This document shows positions 1-9,139 of a stretch of 64,000 bases of DNA, one piece after another (the first letter of the stretch is position 1; each line of letters begins with the position of its first letter). The DNA comes from Treponema sp. UBA6852 (lineage in GTDB: Bacteria; Spirochaetota; Spirochaetia; Treponematales; Treponemataceae). The stretch spans positions 56,983-120,982 of the forward strand of contig DKDI01000048.1 of assembly GCA_002449305.1 (NCBI GenBank), in the 5' to 3' direction. Below the pieces are notes generated by a model. That model had not been told where the DNA came from, searched no databases, and was given only the letters and a program-made list of their open reading frames with translations. The position numbers were made by a program, and so were the translations under genes.

Positions 1-455
1 ATTCTTCTAAGCAAGTCCAAAAGCTCGCCTTTTGAAGGACAAGCCTGAATTCCCTTGCGGAATTTTTCATTCTTAAATAAAGTCGCCAAGGCAGACAGAA
101 CTTTTATATGGAACTGCGCAGAATCAGAAAGAATAATAAACATCACATAAACTTTTTTTACATCAGGAGCCTGCATATCCATAGGCTCTCGTAAATATGC
201 GACAACAATCTTACTTTCAGAGCTGTCTTTTACAAGAGGATAACGAGGATGAGGAATTGCAATTCCATTTCCAACAGCCGTGCTAAGAACTTTTTCACGC
301 TCAACAAGTTCTTTTTGAAGCTGGTGAGCAGTAAGACCAGAAGGCACAACAATTCGGTCGCATATATACTCAAAGATTTTCGCACAGGAATTTCCCGGCA
401 CATTCTCTAAAACTTCTCCACGCTCAAAAAGAATACCAATATCAAAATCTTCCAT
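1..455 (-). CDS. PtsN-like PTS EIIA (fructose/nitrogen type), 3' end outside window
   Basis: The visible 151 codons form a PTS EIIA type-2 domain. The phospho-acceptor histidine is His69 in the motif IPHPR, followed by the usual helical region (FHIKVLSALATLF). Family members accept phosphate from HPr; stand-alone versions (PtsN) are often regulatory and not transporters. The ATG at 455 has an AGGAG about 10 bases upstream. It follows the 506-residue gene on the same strand after a 27-base gap, so the two probably share a transcript. The gene has no stop in the window and runs off the left edge. A further C-terminal domain cannot be excluded. Confidence 0.8.
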   Translation of the reverse strand, partial: MEDFDIGILFERGEVLENVPGNSCAKIFEYICDRIVVPSGLTAHQLQKELVEREKVLSTAVGNGIAIPHPRYPLVKDSSESKIVVAYLREPMDMQAPDVKKVYVMFIILSDSAQFHIKVLSALATLFKNEKFRKGIQACPSKGELLDLLRR

Positions 456-482
456 AAACAGTACACTCCTTGTAACCCACTT

Positions 483-2003
483 TTACTTTTTCTTAAAAGA
501 ACTCATTCTGCCAGCAACGCATGAACCGCCTTTTATAACCTTGAACTGGCTTTGCTTTTCCTTTGCAAGAGAAGACTCAAGAATTCCCTTTATATCCTCA
601 AAGTTCCATTCCATTCCGTCTAATGAAAGAAGCAGCGCATCTGCAGTTTCTTCTGCAGTCGGATCAGAAGCTATAGTTTCAAGCATACGCAAAATATGTC
701 CATGAAGCTGAGCCAAAACCACAACTTCCTGGCTCGGGAGGTTCAGAATCAATTCACCAAGAAAATCGATTTTCCTTACTAGGGAAGAAACATTTCCATA
801 AAGTTCCAGTGTCTTCTTTCTGACTGCTCCAAGAGTCTGATCTGCAAACCAGTTGTAATCTTTCTGAAGAATAGCATATCTTTCTTTAAGCGACAAGATA
901 ATTTTTTGAATCTGAATGTCGTCAAGAGAAAAGTCATCTCGGCATATAAAGTCTATCGCATACTTTGCATAGTCTGTTTTTTTTTGATAAAGAGCATCAA
1001 GTATGATTTGGTCATACACAAACTCTGGGATAGAATTAAGAGTGTATTCCGCAAATGTAATGTTTTTTTTCAACTCATTATTTAACAGTGCAAGCGTAGA
1101 ATTCCATTTTCCGAACGCAGGAACTTCTTCTCCTTTTCTCCACAGTCTTGTTTCCACTCCGTAATGCTCAAAAGAAATCTTATTTGTATGTTTAAACAGA
1201 AGTTCTTCCGTTGAGCCGCAGTAAGGAACGCACAGTGTCCTTCTATTTTCAAAAAAAACTGTAACAAGCTGCTCTTCTATTGAAGTCATTGGTCCACGTT
1301 TTTCAAAACAGTCAAGAAGCCTTTTTTCAAGCTCCGCAAACCACTCAATCCGCTTTTCCCCAATTTCGCCCTTGTCAAAACTAGTTTCATCGCTATGCAG
1401 AATCATCATATTAAGTTTTCCAGCATTCCAGTCAGTAACACAGCAAAGAATTCTGTCGCCTTTTTTATATCCGTACTTTTCTGAAAGGTAGTCCAAGTCA
1501 AGCCCAGTAAGATTAACTGTATTTGAAAGCTCAAAGTCGCGCGAAACCAAATCCAAATCTTTGTTCGCAGGGTCGGCGGCTATATACTGGGGAGCATATT
1601 CTTCTCCATAAAGCATGAACATATCGATAGCATCATCGCTATCAAAAACACCAACCTTGGACGGAACTTTTTTTCCTTTTACATAAAAACGGAGCGTTGA
1701 AGAAATTCTATCTGTTTCCACAAAAGGCATACATCTGTCGCCAGGAACAAAAACGCCCTGCTCTGCTTCTTTAGCTGTAGGAACTATGCTGAAAATCTCA
1801 CCAGTAAAAGCTCCTGCATGGGTAACAAATCTTCCGTCCTCAAGCTCAAGAACATTAGGGCTTGAGCAAAGAAAATCCACTGCATCCTCTAGCGAAGCTG
1901 AAAAGCCAAGGGTGTTCAAGACTTTTCTCATATCCTTTGCGGTGAAAGGCTTTACGTAAGTCCTCAAAAATTTTTCCGCTAATTCTTCTCTTGAAAATCC
2001 CAT
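483..2003 (-). CDS. Hypothetical protein, 506 aa
   Basis: I do not recognise a characterised family. The protein is soluble: there is no signal peptide or membrane segment. It is acidic in the middle and ends in a basic tail (SSFKKK). The N-terminal 70 residues look like a small helical/winged-helix module (EELAEKFLRTY, KDMRKVLNTLGF). The gene lies directly upstream of the PtsN-like gene, which suggests a shared regulatory role, but that is inference. No Shine-Dalgarno sequence is seen; a TAATAT -10-like box at 2010-2015 is exactly six bases before the ATG, so the mRNA may be leaderless. Confidence 0.75.
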   Translation of the reverse strand: MGFSREELAEKFLRTYVKPFTAKDMRKVLNTLGFSASLEDAVDFLCSSPNVLELEDGRFVTHAGAFTGEIFSIVPTAKEAEQGVFVPGDRCMPFVETDRISSTLRFYVKGKKVPSKVGVFDSDDAIDMFMLYGEEYAPQYIAADPANKDLDLVSRDFELSNTVNLTGLDLDYLSEKYGYKKGDRILCCVTDWNAGKLNMMILHSDETSFDKGEIGEKRIEWFAELEKRLLDCFEKRGPMTSIEEQLVTVFFENRRTLCVPYCGSTEELLFKHTNKISFEHYGVETRLWRKGEEVPAFGKWNSTLALLNNELKKNITFAEYTLNSIPEFVYDQIILDALYQKKTDYAKYAIDFICRDDFSLDDIQIQKIILSLKERYAILQKDYNWFADQTLGAVRKKTLELYGNVSSLVRKIDFLGELILNLPSQEVVVLAQLHGHILRMLETIASDPTAEETADALLLSLDGMEWNFEDIKGILESSLAKEKQSQFKVIKGGSCVAGRMSSFKKK

Positions 2004-2126
2004 GTTACAATATTAATACTTTTTCAAATAAATAAAAAGATTTTAGAAAAAAAATTGAAAATAATAATCAATAAGTTTAATATACTTTTATAGATAGTCT
2101 GAAGTTCGACTTTTTAAATATTAAAA

Positions 2127-2155
2127 TGTCATTATCGGGCTCGACCCGATAATCT
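2127..2155 (+). repeat. Short palindromic repeat (half-element of the TGTCATTATCGGG family)
   Basis: TGTCATTATCGGG is followed by CTCGA and CCCGATAA, giving an 8-bp perfect stem (TTATCGGG/CCCGATAA). The stem ends just before the AGGAGG of the nitroreductase gene, so it could affect translation of that mRNA. Its sequence matches the ends of the longer elements at 43401, 45852, 60809 and 63954. Confidence 0.75.
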
Positions 2156-2166
2156 TAGGAGGAAAA

Positions 2167-2691
2167 ATGGATTTCATTGAGCTTTCAAAAAAAAGGTATT
2201 CTGTAAGGAAATTTTCAAGCCAGAAGATTGAAGATGAAAAACTTGAAAAAATTCTTGAGGCAGGGCGTCTAGCTCCAACAGCAAAAAACAGCCAGTCGCA
2301 CAAAATATTCATCATAAAAAGCAAGGATGCATTAGAGAAAATTTACAATGCAACACCAATGTCTTATCACGCGCCTGTTGTACTTATGGTTTGCTATGAT
2401 AAAAAAACAAGCTACAAAAATACTGCGGACATTCATTATCCAGACTATGATGGAGGAGAAGTTGACGCAGCCATAGTAACAACAGCAATGATGATGGAAG
2501 CAACAGAGCTTGGGCTTGGAACGTTATGGGCAAGAGGATATGACAGTCAAAAAATCTATGAGGCTTTTCCGCAGATAAAAGATTTTGAGCTTGTATGCCT
2601 GCTGGACATTGGCTATCCGGCGGAAGATTCTTCCCCAAGTGAAAGGCACTTTATGAGAAAAGAACTTTCAGAAACCGCAATGGAACTTTAA
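2167..2691 (+). CDS. Nitroreductase family protein
   Basis: A 174-residue FMN-dependent NAD(P)H nitroreductase-fold protein. The N-terminal phosphate-binding signature KKRYSVRKF is at residues 8-16, followed by AGRLAPTAKNSQSH (33-46) and the GLGTLWARGY segment near residue 120. The length is typical of the small single-domain family. Substrates of this group vary (nitroaromatics, quinones, flavins) and cannot be told from sequence. The start is well supported by AGGAGG seven bases upstream. It is monocistronic and convergent with ilvB. A palindromic repeat sits in the 5' untranslated region. Confidence 0.9.
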   Translation: MDFIELSKKRYSVRKFSSQKIEDEKLEKILEAGRLAPTAKNSQSHKIFIIKSKDALEKIYNATPMSYHAPVVLMVCYDKKTSYKNTADIHYPDYDGGEVDAAIVTTAMMMEATELGLGTLWARGYDSQKIYEAFPQIKDFELVCLLDIGYPAEDSSPSERHFMRKELSETAMEL

Positions 2692-2732
2692 GGCAAGAAA
2701 CTACATTTTTATCACGCAACATGAAAGTTTTA

Positions 2733-2788
2733 CATTCCCATGCAACAAGCAAGCGGAAAGACAAACTTAGAACATGGGAATATTTTAG
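2733..2788. terminator. Inverted repeat between convergent genes
   Basis: ATTCCCATG is matched by CATGGGAAT about 37 bases later, followed by ATTTTAGTTTTTT on the + strand. It lies between the convergent nitroreductase and ilvB genes. The loop is long, so termination is a tentative call. Confidence 0.4.
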
Positions 2789-2793
2789 TTTTT

Positions 2794-4530
2794 TCAGTTT
2801 CTTATTGCATCAATATTGGCACTTCCCGCCTTTACAAACGGAAGAACGTTTTCATCTCTTTCTATTCTAAGCCGCACGAACCTAGGACCTTTTGAAAATG
2901 CCTTCTCTGCCCATAAAGAGTCTGAATTTGCATCAATAGATTCAATTCCGAATCCCTCCGAAATTTTCAGCAAATCAGGATTCTTTATAAACTCACTTGC
3001 ACTGTAGTTCTTTTCAAAAAGATATTCCTGCTGCTGATGAACCATTCCAAGCACGCCGTTTTCAAGAACAATAACTGTAACATTTAAGTTAAGCTCGCTC
3101 AAAGTCGCAAGCTCCTGAAGATTCATAAGAATGCTTCCGTCTCCAGAAATACACACAATCTTCTTTTCAGGATTTGCAATAGCAGCTCCAATAGCAGCAG
3201 GCAAACCAAAGCCCATAGTTCCCAAAGAACCGCTTGTTAAAAACTGACGAGGATATTCCACAGGATAATACTGAGCTGCCCACATCTGGTGCTGTCCTAC
3301 ATCCGTTGTAACAATTATATCTTTTGAAGAAAGCCCCGCTTTTTTTGCATTCAAAGGAATTTCATTTATAAACTTACGCGGATTTACTGAATCTGTTTTT
3401 TTTCCACGTCCAAGCTCAAAGCTTTCTGTCTGCTTAAAAATAGAACAAAGAGATTCCAGCCACGACTTCCTTTGAGTGGCAAATTTCTTATCATCATATT
3501 CTTTTATTCTTGAAACAAGAAGAGGAAGAGCTACTTCAACATCGCAAACTAAAGAGCAGCTAGAAGGGAGTATTTTATTTATTTCAGCAGCGTCAATATC
3601 TATATGAAGAATTTTTGCTTCCGGGCAGAATTTCGCAATCACACCTGTAGCTCTGTCATCAAAGCGCACTCCCATTGCAAGAACCACATCAGCATCATGC
3701 ATTGCCTTGTTTGCCGCATAAGAGCCGTGCATTCCAACCATGCCAAGATTGCTTTTAAAGTTCTTAGGCAATGAGCCAATGCCCATAAGGCTTGTTACAG
3801 CCACAGCATCAAAAGACTCAAGAAGATTTTTTATACTAGATGAAGCCACAGGTGAATTACATCCGCCTCCAATATAAAACACAGGACGTTCAGCAGACAA
3901 AAGAGCCTGTGCCATTTCTTCAACAACACAAGGAATTTTATCTTCTGGAGTAGAAAACTTTCTTGCAAAAACAGATTTCTTTACTTCCTCAGAGGAGCGG
4001 ATTTTAGGCCATTCTTCAAATTCCGCAAATCCAGTCTGAACGTCGCGCGGAACATCTACAAGAACCGGTCCAGGACGTCCGCTAGAAGCAATTTCAAATG
4101 CAAGAGGAATTGCTGTAAGAAGTTCTGAAACAGACTTTACCATCATGCTGTGCTTTGTAATAGGGAAAGAAAGACCGAATGTATCAGCTTCCTGAAAAGC
4201 ATCCGTTCCAATTAAAGATGTATTAACCTGGCCTGTAATTGCAACAATTGGAATTGAATCGCACCTTGCATCCGCAATGGCAGTAAGAAGATTCATTGCG
4301 CCAGGTCCGGAAGTCGCCATGCAAACAGCGGGAATCCCTGTTGAACGAGACATTCCCTGAGCAATAAAGCCAGCAGCCTGTTCATGGCGCACTAAAATAT
4401 GTTTTATAGAAGATTTATTCAATTCATCGTACAAAGGAAGAATCTGACCTCCCGGAATTCCTGCGACAAACTTAACGCCTTCCATTTCAAGAAGCTTTAA
4501 AATAATCTGTGAACCTGTAGCTTTTATCAT
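2794..4530 (-). CDS. ilvB: Acetolactate synthase, large (catalytic) subunit
   Basis: A 578-residue ThDP enzyme condensing two pyruvates to 2-acetolactate (or pyruvate plus 2-oxobutyrate), the first common step of branched-chain amino acid synthesis. Visible are the PYR-domain GIPGGQILPLYD and catalytic-glutamate HEQAAGFIAQGMSR motifs near the N-terminus, a central FAD-type domain, and the ThDP-binding GDGSILMNLQEL near residue 455. The length and QQQEYLFEKNYS region fit the biosynthetic form and not catabolic AlsS. No ilvN/ilvH regulatory subunit or other ilv gene is adjacent. No leader peptide or T-box is visible upstream. Confidence 0.93.
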   Translation of the reverse strand: MIKATGSQIILKLLEMEGVKFVAGIPGGQILPLYDELNKSSIKHILVRHEQAAGFIAQGMSRSTGIPAVCMATSGPGAMNLLTAIADARCDSIPIVAITGQVNTSLIGTDAFQEADTFGLSFPITKHSMMVKSVSELLTAIPLAFEIASSGRPGPVLVDVPRDVQTGFAEFEEWPKIRSSEEVKKSVFARKFSTPEDKIPCVVEEMAQALLSAERPVFYIGGGCNSPVASSSIKNLLESFDAVAVTSLMGIGSLPKNFKSNLGMVGMHGSYAANKAMHDADVVLAMGVRFDDRATGVIAKFCPEAKILHIDIDAAEINKILPSSCSLVCDVEVALPLLVSRIKEYDDKKFATQRKSWLESLCSIFKQTESFELGRGKKTDSVNPRKFINEIPLNAKKAGLSSKDIIVTTDVGQHQMWAAQYYPVEYPRQFLTSGSLGTMGFGLPAAIGAAIANPEKKIVCISGDGSILMNLQELATLSELNLNVTVIVLENGVLGMVHQQQEYLFEKNYSASEFIKNPDLLKISEGFGIESIDANSDSLWAEKAFSKGPRFVRLRIERDENVLPFVKAGSANIDAIRN

Positions 4531-4609
4531 TCCGCCATTTTATAAAAAAAGACGCCTATTTTCAACAACTTTTATTGCCACTAGTTACCAATGAACATCG
4601 GAATCTACA

Positions 4610-4638
4610 TTGACAAAAGTTTCTTTTTTAGCGATTAT
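4610..4638 (+). promoter_or_regulatory. Putative sigma-70-type promoter for the DUF4912-GH57 operon
   Basis: TTGACA at 4610-4615, a 17-bp spacer and GATTAT at 4633-4638, nine bases before the ATG at 4648. The -10 is imperfect. Confidence 0.45.
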
Positions 4639-4647
4639 TAGCAGGTT

Positions 4648-5313
4648 ATGAAATTTGTATCCCGACAGCAACTAGAGGCAATGTCAACATCACAACTTAT
4701 CGCCTTTGCTGATAAATATGGAATAGATATTCCTGGCGACCTTGACCGCCGTTTTATAATTGGAGAGCTTTTAGAGGCGGAAGAAGAGTCTGAATCAACA
4801 GAAAAAAAGCCAGAAGTTCAAATTTCAGACGATGATGAGCCAGTTCCAGACACTCTTCCAAAAACATACAACAATACTTGCATAGATGCCGTTATCAGAA
4901 ATCCAGCATGGCTTTTTGTGCTTTGGGACATAAAGGAATCTGACGTTTCAACACTGTCTCAAGATTTTTCATTTGAAAGCGCATTTCTCCATATTTCATT
5001 TTTTGACTCTGCTGAATCAGAAAAATCAGACGATTCTTTTGATGTAAAAATTCCTCTTGAACCAAACGAGCAGTATATTATGATTCCAGGCGGAAAAAAG
5101 TTTGCAAGAATAGACCTTGCAGCTTCTTTCAGCGGAAAAAGCGCAGAAATTCTTGCATCAACTAGAATGATTGAAATTCCAGAAGAAAGCAAAAAAATTA
5201 TTGAAATGCAGCCGGGAAAAAAGTTTGACTTTCCGCCGCTTGTACAGCTTTCCGGAATAAAGAAAATTCTGCATGACAACTTCCTGAACCATAGACAGTC
5301 ATTTTCAAACTAA
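4648..5313 (+). CDS. DUF4912 domain protein with N-terminal Rho/SAP-like helices
   Basis: A 221-residue protein. Residues 8-44 resemble a Rho-N/SAP helical module (QLEAMSTSQLIAFADKYGID). An acidic linker follows, then a DUF4912 domain from about residue 75 (RNPAWLFVLWDIKESD) to 200. DUF4912 is a beta-rich domain of unknown function, often encoded next to GH57-type alpha-glucan genes. That holds here: the GH57-like gene starts 11 bases downstream and must be in the same operon. The context therefore points to alpha-glucan or surface-polysaccharide metabolism, but no catalytic role can be assigned. Confidence 0.85.
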   Translation: MKFVSRQQLEAMSTSQLIAFADKYGIDIPGDLDRRFIIGELLEAEEESESTEKKPEVQISDDDEPVPDTLPKTYNNTCIDAVIRNPAWLFVLWDIKESDVSTLSQDFSFESAFLHISFFDSAESEKSDDSFDVKIPLEPNEQYIMIPGGKKFARIDLAASFSGKSAEILASTRMIEIPEESKKIIEMQPGKKFDFPPLVQLSGIKKILHDNFLNHRQSFSN

Positions 5314-5324
5314 AGGAATCAACA

Positions 5325-6914
5325 ATGTCTGAAAAAAAACTTGTTTTAATAATTGAAGCGAACCAAGGTTATATTCCACAGACCGAAGATAAAGAAGGTT
5401 TTCAGGTTCAATATAGCCTGCTTTTTTCCGCAATAACAGAAACTTACATTCCACTTTTGAATATGTTCTGCCAGCTTGAAAAAGAAAATATTCCCTTCAA
5501 GCTCGGGCTTGTAATTTCACCATCAATTTGCACGCTTCTTTCTGATTCAAGAATTCAAGACAAATATATAGAATATCTTGACGAGCTGATCAAGCTTGGA
5601 GATGCAGAAGTTTTAAGATGCAAAGATTCCAATTGCCTTGAGCAGGCAAAAAACTGTCTTGAATTTATAGAGAAAACTAAAGCAGACTTTACAGAAACCT
5701 ATGAGAAAAATCTTCTTGGAAAAATAAAATACTTTGAAAAGCTCGGCATTCTTGAGCTTATTCCAACTGCCGCAACATTTTCGTATCTTCCACACTATAG
5801 CGATTACGCAGAAGCCATTAATGCTCAAATAGAAACAGGACTTTATTCGCAGAGAAATTTTTTTGGTGACACAGGAGACGGATTCTGGCTTCCATATATG
5901 GGCTGGGATAAGAATCTTGAAAGACCGCTACGTTCTTATGGAGTAAATTATACTATTCTTGACGCAAGGGCAATTTTATTTTCTGAGCAGTGCCCGCAAG
6001 AAGGAATATTTTCGCCTGTCAGAACAAAAAGCTCGCTTGTAATTTTCGGAAGTGATCCAGACACTCTGCAAGACATAGCAGGCGAAGAGGGGATTTCTAC
6101 GAATGAAGCCTATCGCTCACAAATCCGCGATATAGGATTTGACCTTGAGCAGGAAAAACTCGGCGATTTCTTTGGAAAAACAGACGCAAGAATTCCAACC
6201 GGATTCAAATATTGGAGCAACGAAAGCGAAGATAACAACCTTGTTCCTTATAATTCTGCACAAGCAAAAAAACAGATTATAAAAGACGCTCTTAGCTTTT
6301 ACAGTTCCAAGGCAGAAAAACTTGAACAAGCAGCAAATATAATGGAGGAAAAAGACGCAGTTCTAGTATGCACAATTCCAGCTGAATTTCTTGGGCAGAA
6401 ATGGCATGAAGGCGTTGAATGGCTTGAAAATGTAATCAGATGCCGTGCAAGCAAAAGAGGATTTGAATTTGAACTTTGCAAAAATCTTATAGACAAGCAG
6501 TTTTCCTTGCCTAAAATTGAGCCTTACCAATGCTCTGCAAATGGCTTGGGATACGGAGAAGATCTTTTGGACAATTCCAACAGCTGGATGATACGCTACA
6601 CAAGAAAAGCAACACAGCGCATAATAGACCTTGCAGAAAGATTTCCTTCTGAAACTTCACTAAAAGAACGTCTTTTGAATATGGCGGCAAAACAAGTGCT
6701 TTTAGCGCAAAGCGGAGACTGGCCAGCAATGATTCATGACAGAAAAACACCAGATTATATAAAAGAAATATTCAAAGATGAAATTCTTTCTTTCACACGT
6801 GTGTTTGACTCACTAGCAAGCAACACTGTAAGCACAGAATGGCTAACTTCATGTGAAAGAAAAAATACAATATTCCCATGGCTAAACTACAGAATTTTCA
6901 GCAAAAAGAAATAA
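5325..6914 (+). CDS. GH57/DUF1957-like protein, probably catalytically inactive
   Basis: A 529-residue protein with the overall layout of GH57 1,4-alpha-glucan branching enzymes (AmyC/DUF1957 group): N-terminal barrel and C-terminal helical domain (SWMIRYTRKATQRIIDLA, LLAQSGDWPAMI). Family motifs are eroded. Motif 1, normally with HAHLPY, reads EANQGYIP. The nucleophile motif WLPE reads WLPY with Tyr191 at the Glu position. The D-E-LFGHWW-like motif reads IPAEFLGQKW. Asp is retained in SDPDTLQDI. I infer a glucan-binding or regulatory role and not catalysis. It is cotranscribed with the DUF4912 gene. Confidence 0.82.
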   Translation: MSEKKLVLIIEANQGYIPQTEDKEGFQVQYSLLFSAITETYIPLLNMFCQLEKENIPFKLGLVISPSICTLLSDSRIQDKYIEYLDELIKLGDAEVLRCKDSNCLEQAKNCLEFIEKTKADFTETYEKNLLGKIKYFEKLGILELIPTAATFSYLPHYSDYAEAINAQIETGLYSQRNFFGDTGDGFWLPYMGWDKNLERPLRSYGVNYTILDARAILFSEQCPQEGIFSPVRTKSSLVIFGSDPDTLQDIAGEEGISTNEAYRSQIRDIGFDLEQEKLGDFFGKTDARIPTGFKYWSNESEDNNLVPYNSAQAKKQIIKDALSFYSSKAEKLEQAANIMEEKDAVLVCTIPAEFLGQKWHEGVEWLENVIRCRASKRGFEFELCKNLIDKQFSLPKIEPYQCSANGLGYGEDLLDNSNSWMIRYTRKATQRIIDLAERFPSETSLKERLLNMAAKQVLLAQSGDWPAMIHDRKTPDYIKEIFKDEILSFTRVFDSLASNTVSTEWLTSCERKNTIFPWLNYRIFSKKK

Positions 6915-6957
6915 CAAAGAATACTACATTGGATGAAGTTGATTTTTAAGAAACTGT

Positions 6958-7006
6958 ATTTTGAGTTATTTCTATGTGGTGCAAAGAAACAAAAAAAACT
7001 CAAAAT
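6958..7006. terminator. Inverted repeat between convergent genes
   Basis: ATTTTGAGTT at 6958-6967 pairs perfectly with AACTCAAAAT at 6997-7006. It lies between the convergent GH57-like and CotH genes. There is no clean T-run, so terminator function is uncertain. Confidence 0.35.
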
Positions 7007-7011
7007 TGAAT

Positions 7012-8367
7012 CTATTCCATAAAAATCATATCGAACCATTCGAATCTTTTTTCACACCAGTCTACAAGAAAATCAACTTCGCTCTTGTAAGTCTTTCTTG
7101 AGCGGTAGCCCGGCGCGCGTGGCCAGTTTGCGCTTCCTATTATGTGCCATACAGAATCATTAAGTTCTGCGGCTTCATCCAAAAACTCACCTTGCTCACG
7201 GAGCCATTCAAAGGAATCTTTTAGTTGACCTCTTGTCTCCACCCAGCGTTTTTTTACAAGGGCAACAAATTCGTCATCACCAAACATTCTGTTGTACCAG
7301 CTGCCCTGGTTAATTAAAAATCCTTCATAGTCTTTTGCCGCAGATGAATTCTTTAGAGGATCGAAAAAGTTGAACATCTGAATCCAGGCATTATTACTTA
7401 AAAGCGAACCATAGCTTTCTGGAGTAGTTGTGCTTTTTGAGGTATTTCCAAATCCGATGTCGTGATCCCATGCAGGTCCCATATAAAGCGTTTCCGTCGA
7501 ATAATCATAGTTCATAAAGATCGAATTGTAGAAATTCGCATCGTAGTTCTTGGAGAATTCCGCAAGCAAGTACCAATCAACGAACGAATCCATGTCAAAA
7601 TACTTCTTGTATCCATCAACTTCATTCCAATCATCTGAATAAAGAAGCTTTTCAAGCGACTCAATTTTTGCCGCCCATTTCTTGTAATTTTCCAAAGTCG
7701 ATTTTGGTGAACGAATATTAAAATTCAGCCTTGAATTAGTTGAAAAAGAGTACGGCCGTCCTGAATGGCTGTCGATTTCAGCAAGAAAGCCTTCGCTATC
7801 AAACTCAACGCGATTTTCTACAACTTCAACTTTTTCAGTTATTCCATAAAGTCCACGATATTTTCCATTTATAAAAAGCGTTACATAGCGAGACTCAGGA
7901 TTCCACCGCATATTGTTCCAAACATTGTGCGTAAGATATTCGGCGTAATAATTTCTGAGCATTGAACGGTCGGCAGCATTTGCCATCAAAATCCATTTGC
8001 GCGCGCCTTTCATTCCAAGAAGACTTGCTGGACTTTCAAGTTTTAAAAGATAAGGCTTTTTTTGCGTGAAAGTTGTTTTCCAAGTAGAATTTCCGTGTCC
8101 GCGCAGCTTGCATTTGCCTGAAATCTCTTCATATTCTGTAGAATTTTTGAGCGTAAAAGTAGCTTTTACATATTTTTCCTTGCTTTTTATTTCCTTAAGT
8201 TTGTCTGTGGAAATTTCAAGAATCGGAAACCCGAGTTTTTCACATTCAGAAAGTGTAATTTTTCTGTCAGAAGAAATAAGAAATGCAAAAAGAGCTCCAA
8301 ACGCAAGCAAGAAGAGCGAAAGACCAAAAGCATACGAATATCTTCTTATTCCGTGAATAATTTTCAT
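7012..8367 (-). CDS. CotH-like kinase family protein (CotH-1)
   Basis: A 451-residue protein with an N-terminal membrane anchor or uncleaved signal (about residues 13-33), so the catalytic part should lie outside the cytoplasm. CotH-fold motifs are present: GHGNSTW, KWILMANAADRSMLRNY and the metal-binding GPAWDHDIGFGN near residue 300. Bacterial CotH proteins are atypical protein kinases. It is the last gene of the VTC-DUF4956-CotH operon, a recurrent grouping in bacteria. It shares most motifs with the divergent CotH gene at 10011, so the two are paralogues. Confidence 0.88.
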   Translation of the reverse strand: MKIIHGIRRYSYAFGLSLFLLAFGALFAFLISSDRKITLSECEKLGFPILEISTDKLKEIKSKEKYVKATFTLKNSTEYEEISGKCKLRGHGNSTWKTTFTQKKPYLLKLESPASLLGMKGARKWILMANAADRSMLRNYYAEYLTHNVWNNMRWNPESRYVTLFINGKYRGLYGITEKVEVVENRVEFDSEGFLAEIDSHSGRPYSFSTNSRLNFNIRSPKSTLENYKKWAAKIESLEKLLYSDDWNEVDGYKKYFDMDSFVDWYLLAEFSKNYDANFYNSIFMNYDYSTETLYMGPAWDHDIGFGNTSKSTTTPESYGSLLSNNAWIQMFNFFDPLKNSSAAKDYEGFLINQGSWYNRMFGDDEFVALVKKRWVETRGQLKDSFEWLREQGEFLDEAAELNDSVWHIIGSANWPRAPGYRSRKTYKSEVDFLVDWCEKRFEWFDMIFME

Positions 8368-8416
8368 TTTCCGCTCTTCCTAGTTAAAACATTGCAATAA
8401 AAGTACAAAACTGAAT

Positions 8417-9091
8417 CTAATATGTAACTTCGCCGTCGTGCGCAAGAATTGTCGAAGAGGCGACATTTTCCGTACCCGCAACTTTCTGCAAGAGCGCGGA
8501 GTCGTCTTTCGAGCGGATTTCAACAACGAGATTCACTTTTCCGTTTGAAAGCGCGCGGCTTTTCACAGTGTAGTATTTGCAGAATTCCTTAACAATCGCC
8601 ATGATTTTCTCTTCAAGCTCGTAGCCGCTTCCGCTCACCATAAGGATTTTTGGAGCTTTTGCCACAGGAAGCCGGTCAAAAACAAAAAGCGCGACAGTCA
8701 GGACAAACGCAAGAACGCAGGAAATCTGGGCAAGCCCCGCTCCGCAGATGATTCCGGTTGAAATCGCCCAGAAAAGGAAAACCAAATCCATCGGGTCTTT
8801 AATCGCTGTCCTGAAGCGCACGATAGAAAGCGCGCCGACCATACCAAGTGAAATCACAACGCTCGACTGTATCGTAAGGATAACGCCGGCTGTAATCAGA
8901 ACAAGGGCCGGAAGCGCGATGTTGAACGACTTCGAGTAAAAAGTCCTTCTCGTCAAAAGCCTGTACGCAAAGAAAATGTAAAGCGCGAAAAACGCCGCAA
9001 TCAAAAACACAACAATGATGTTCTCAGGCGTCGCGTCGTATCTCGTGAATCCCTGAATAAACGACTTCTTAAAAATATCCTTGAATCCCAT
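8417..9091 (-). CDS. DUF4956 membrane protein
   Basis: A 224-residue protein with about four transmembrane helices in residues 22-135 and a soluble C-terminal domain with ferredoxin-like strand content (KILMVSGSGYELEEKIMAIV). The conserved DUF4956 core SLGMVGALSIVRFRTAIKDPMD is present near residue 82-103. Function unknown; the family is linked to VTC-type polyphosphate polymerase and CotH genes, as here. The GC-rich codon use of this gene and the VTC gene stands out against the glycan locus. SD AAAGGAGTTTTT precedes the ATG. Confidence 0.88.
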   Translation of the reverse strand: MGFKDIFKKSFIQGFTRYDATPENIIVVFLIAAFFALYIFFAYRLLTRRTFYSKSFNIALPALVLITAGVILTIQSSVVISLGMVGALSIVRFRTAIKDPMDLVFLFWAISTGIICGAGLAQISCVLAFVLTVALFVFDRLPVAKAPKILMVSGSGYELEEKIMAIVKEFCKYYTVKSRALSNGKVNLVVEIRSKDDSALLQKVAGTENVASSTILAHDGEVTY

Positions 9092-9139
9092 AAAAACTCC
9101 TTTTTGCTTTCTATAAATAATTAAATAAAGTGTTGCACC

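Noticed and set aside
4531..4647. T-box, leader peptide or riboswitch for ilvB
   Set aside because: The gap is too short and lacks a T-box sequence, tandem branched-chain codons or terminator/antiterminator pairs.
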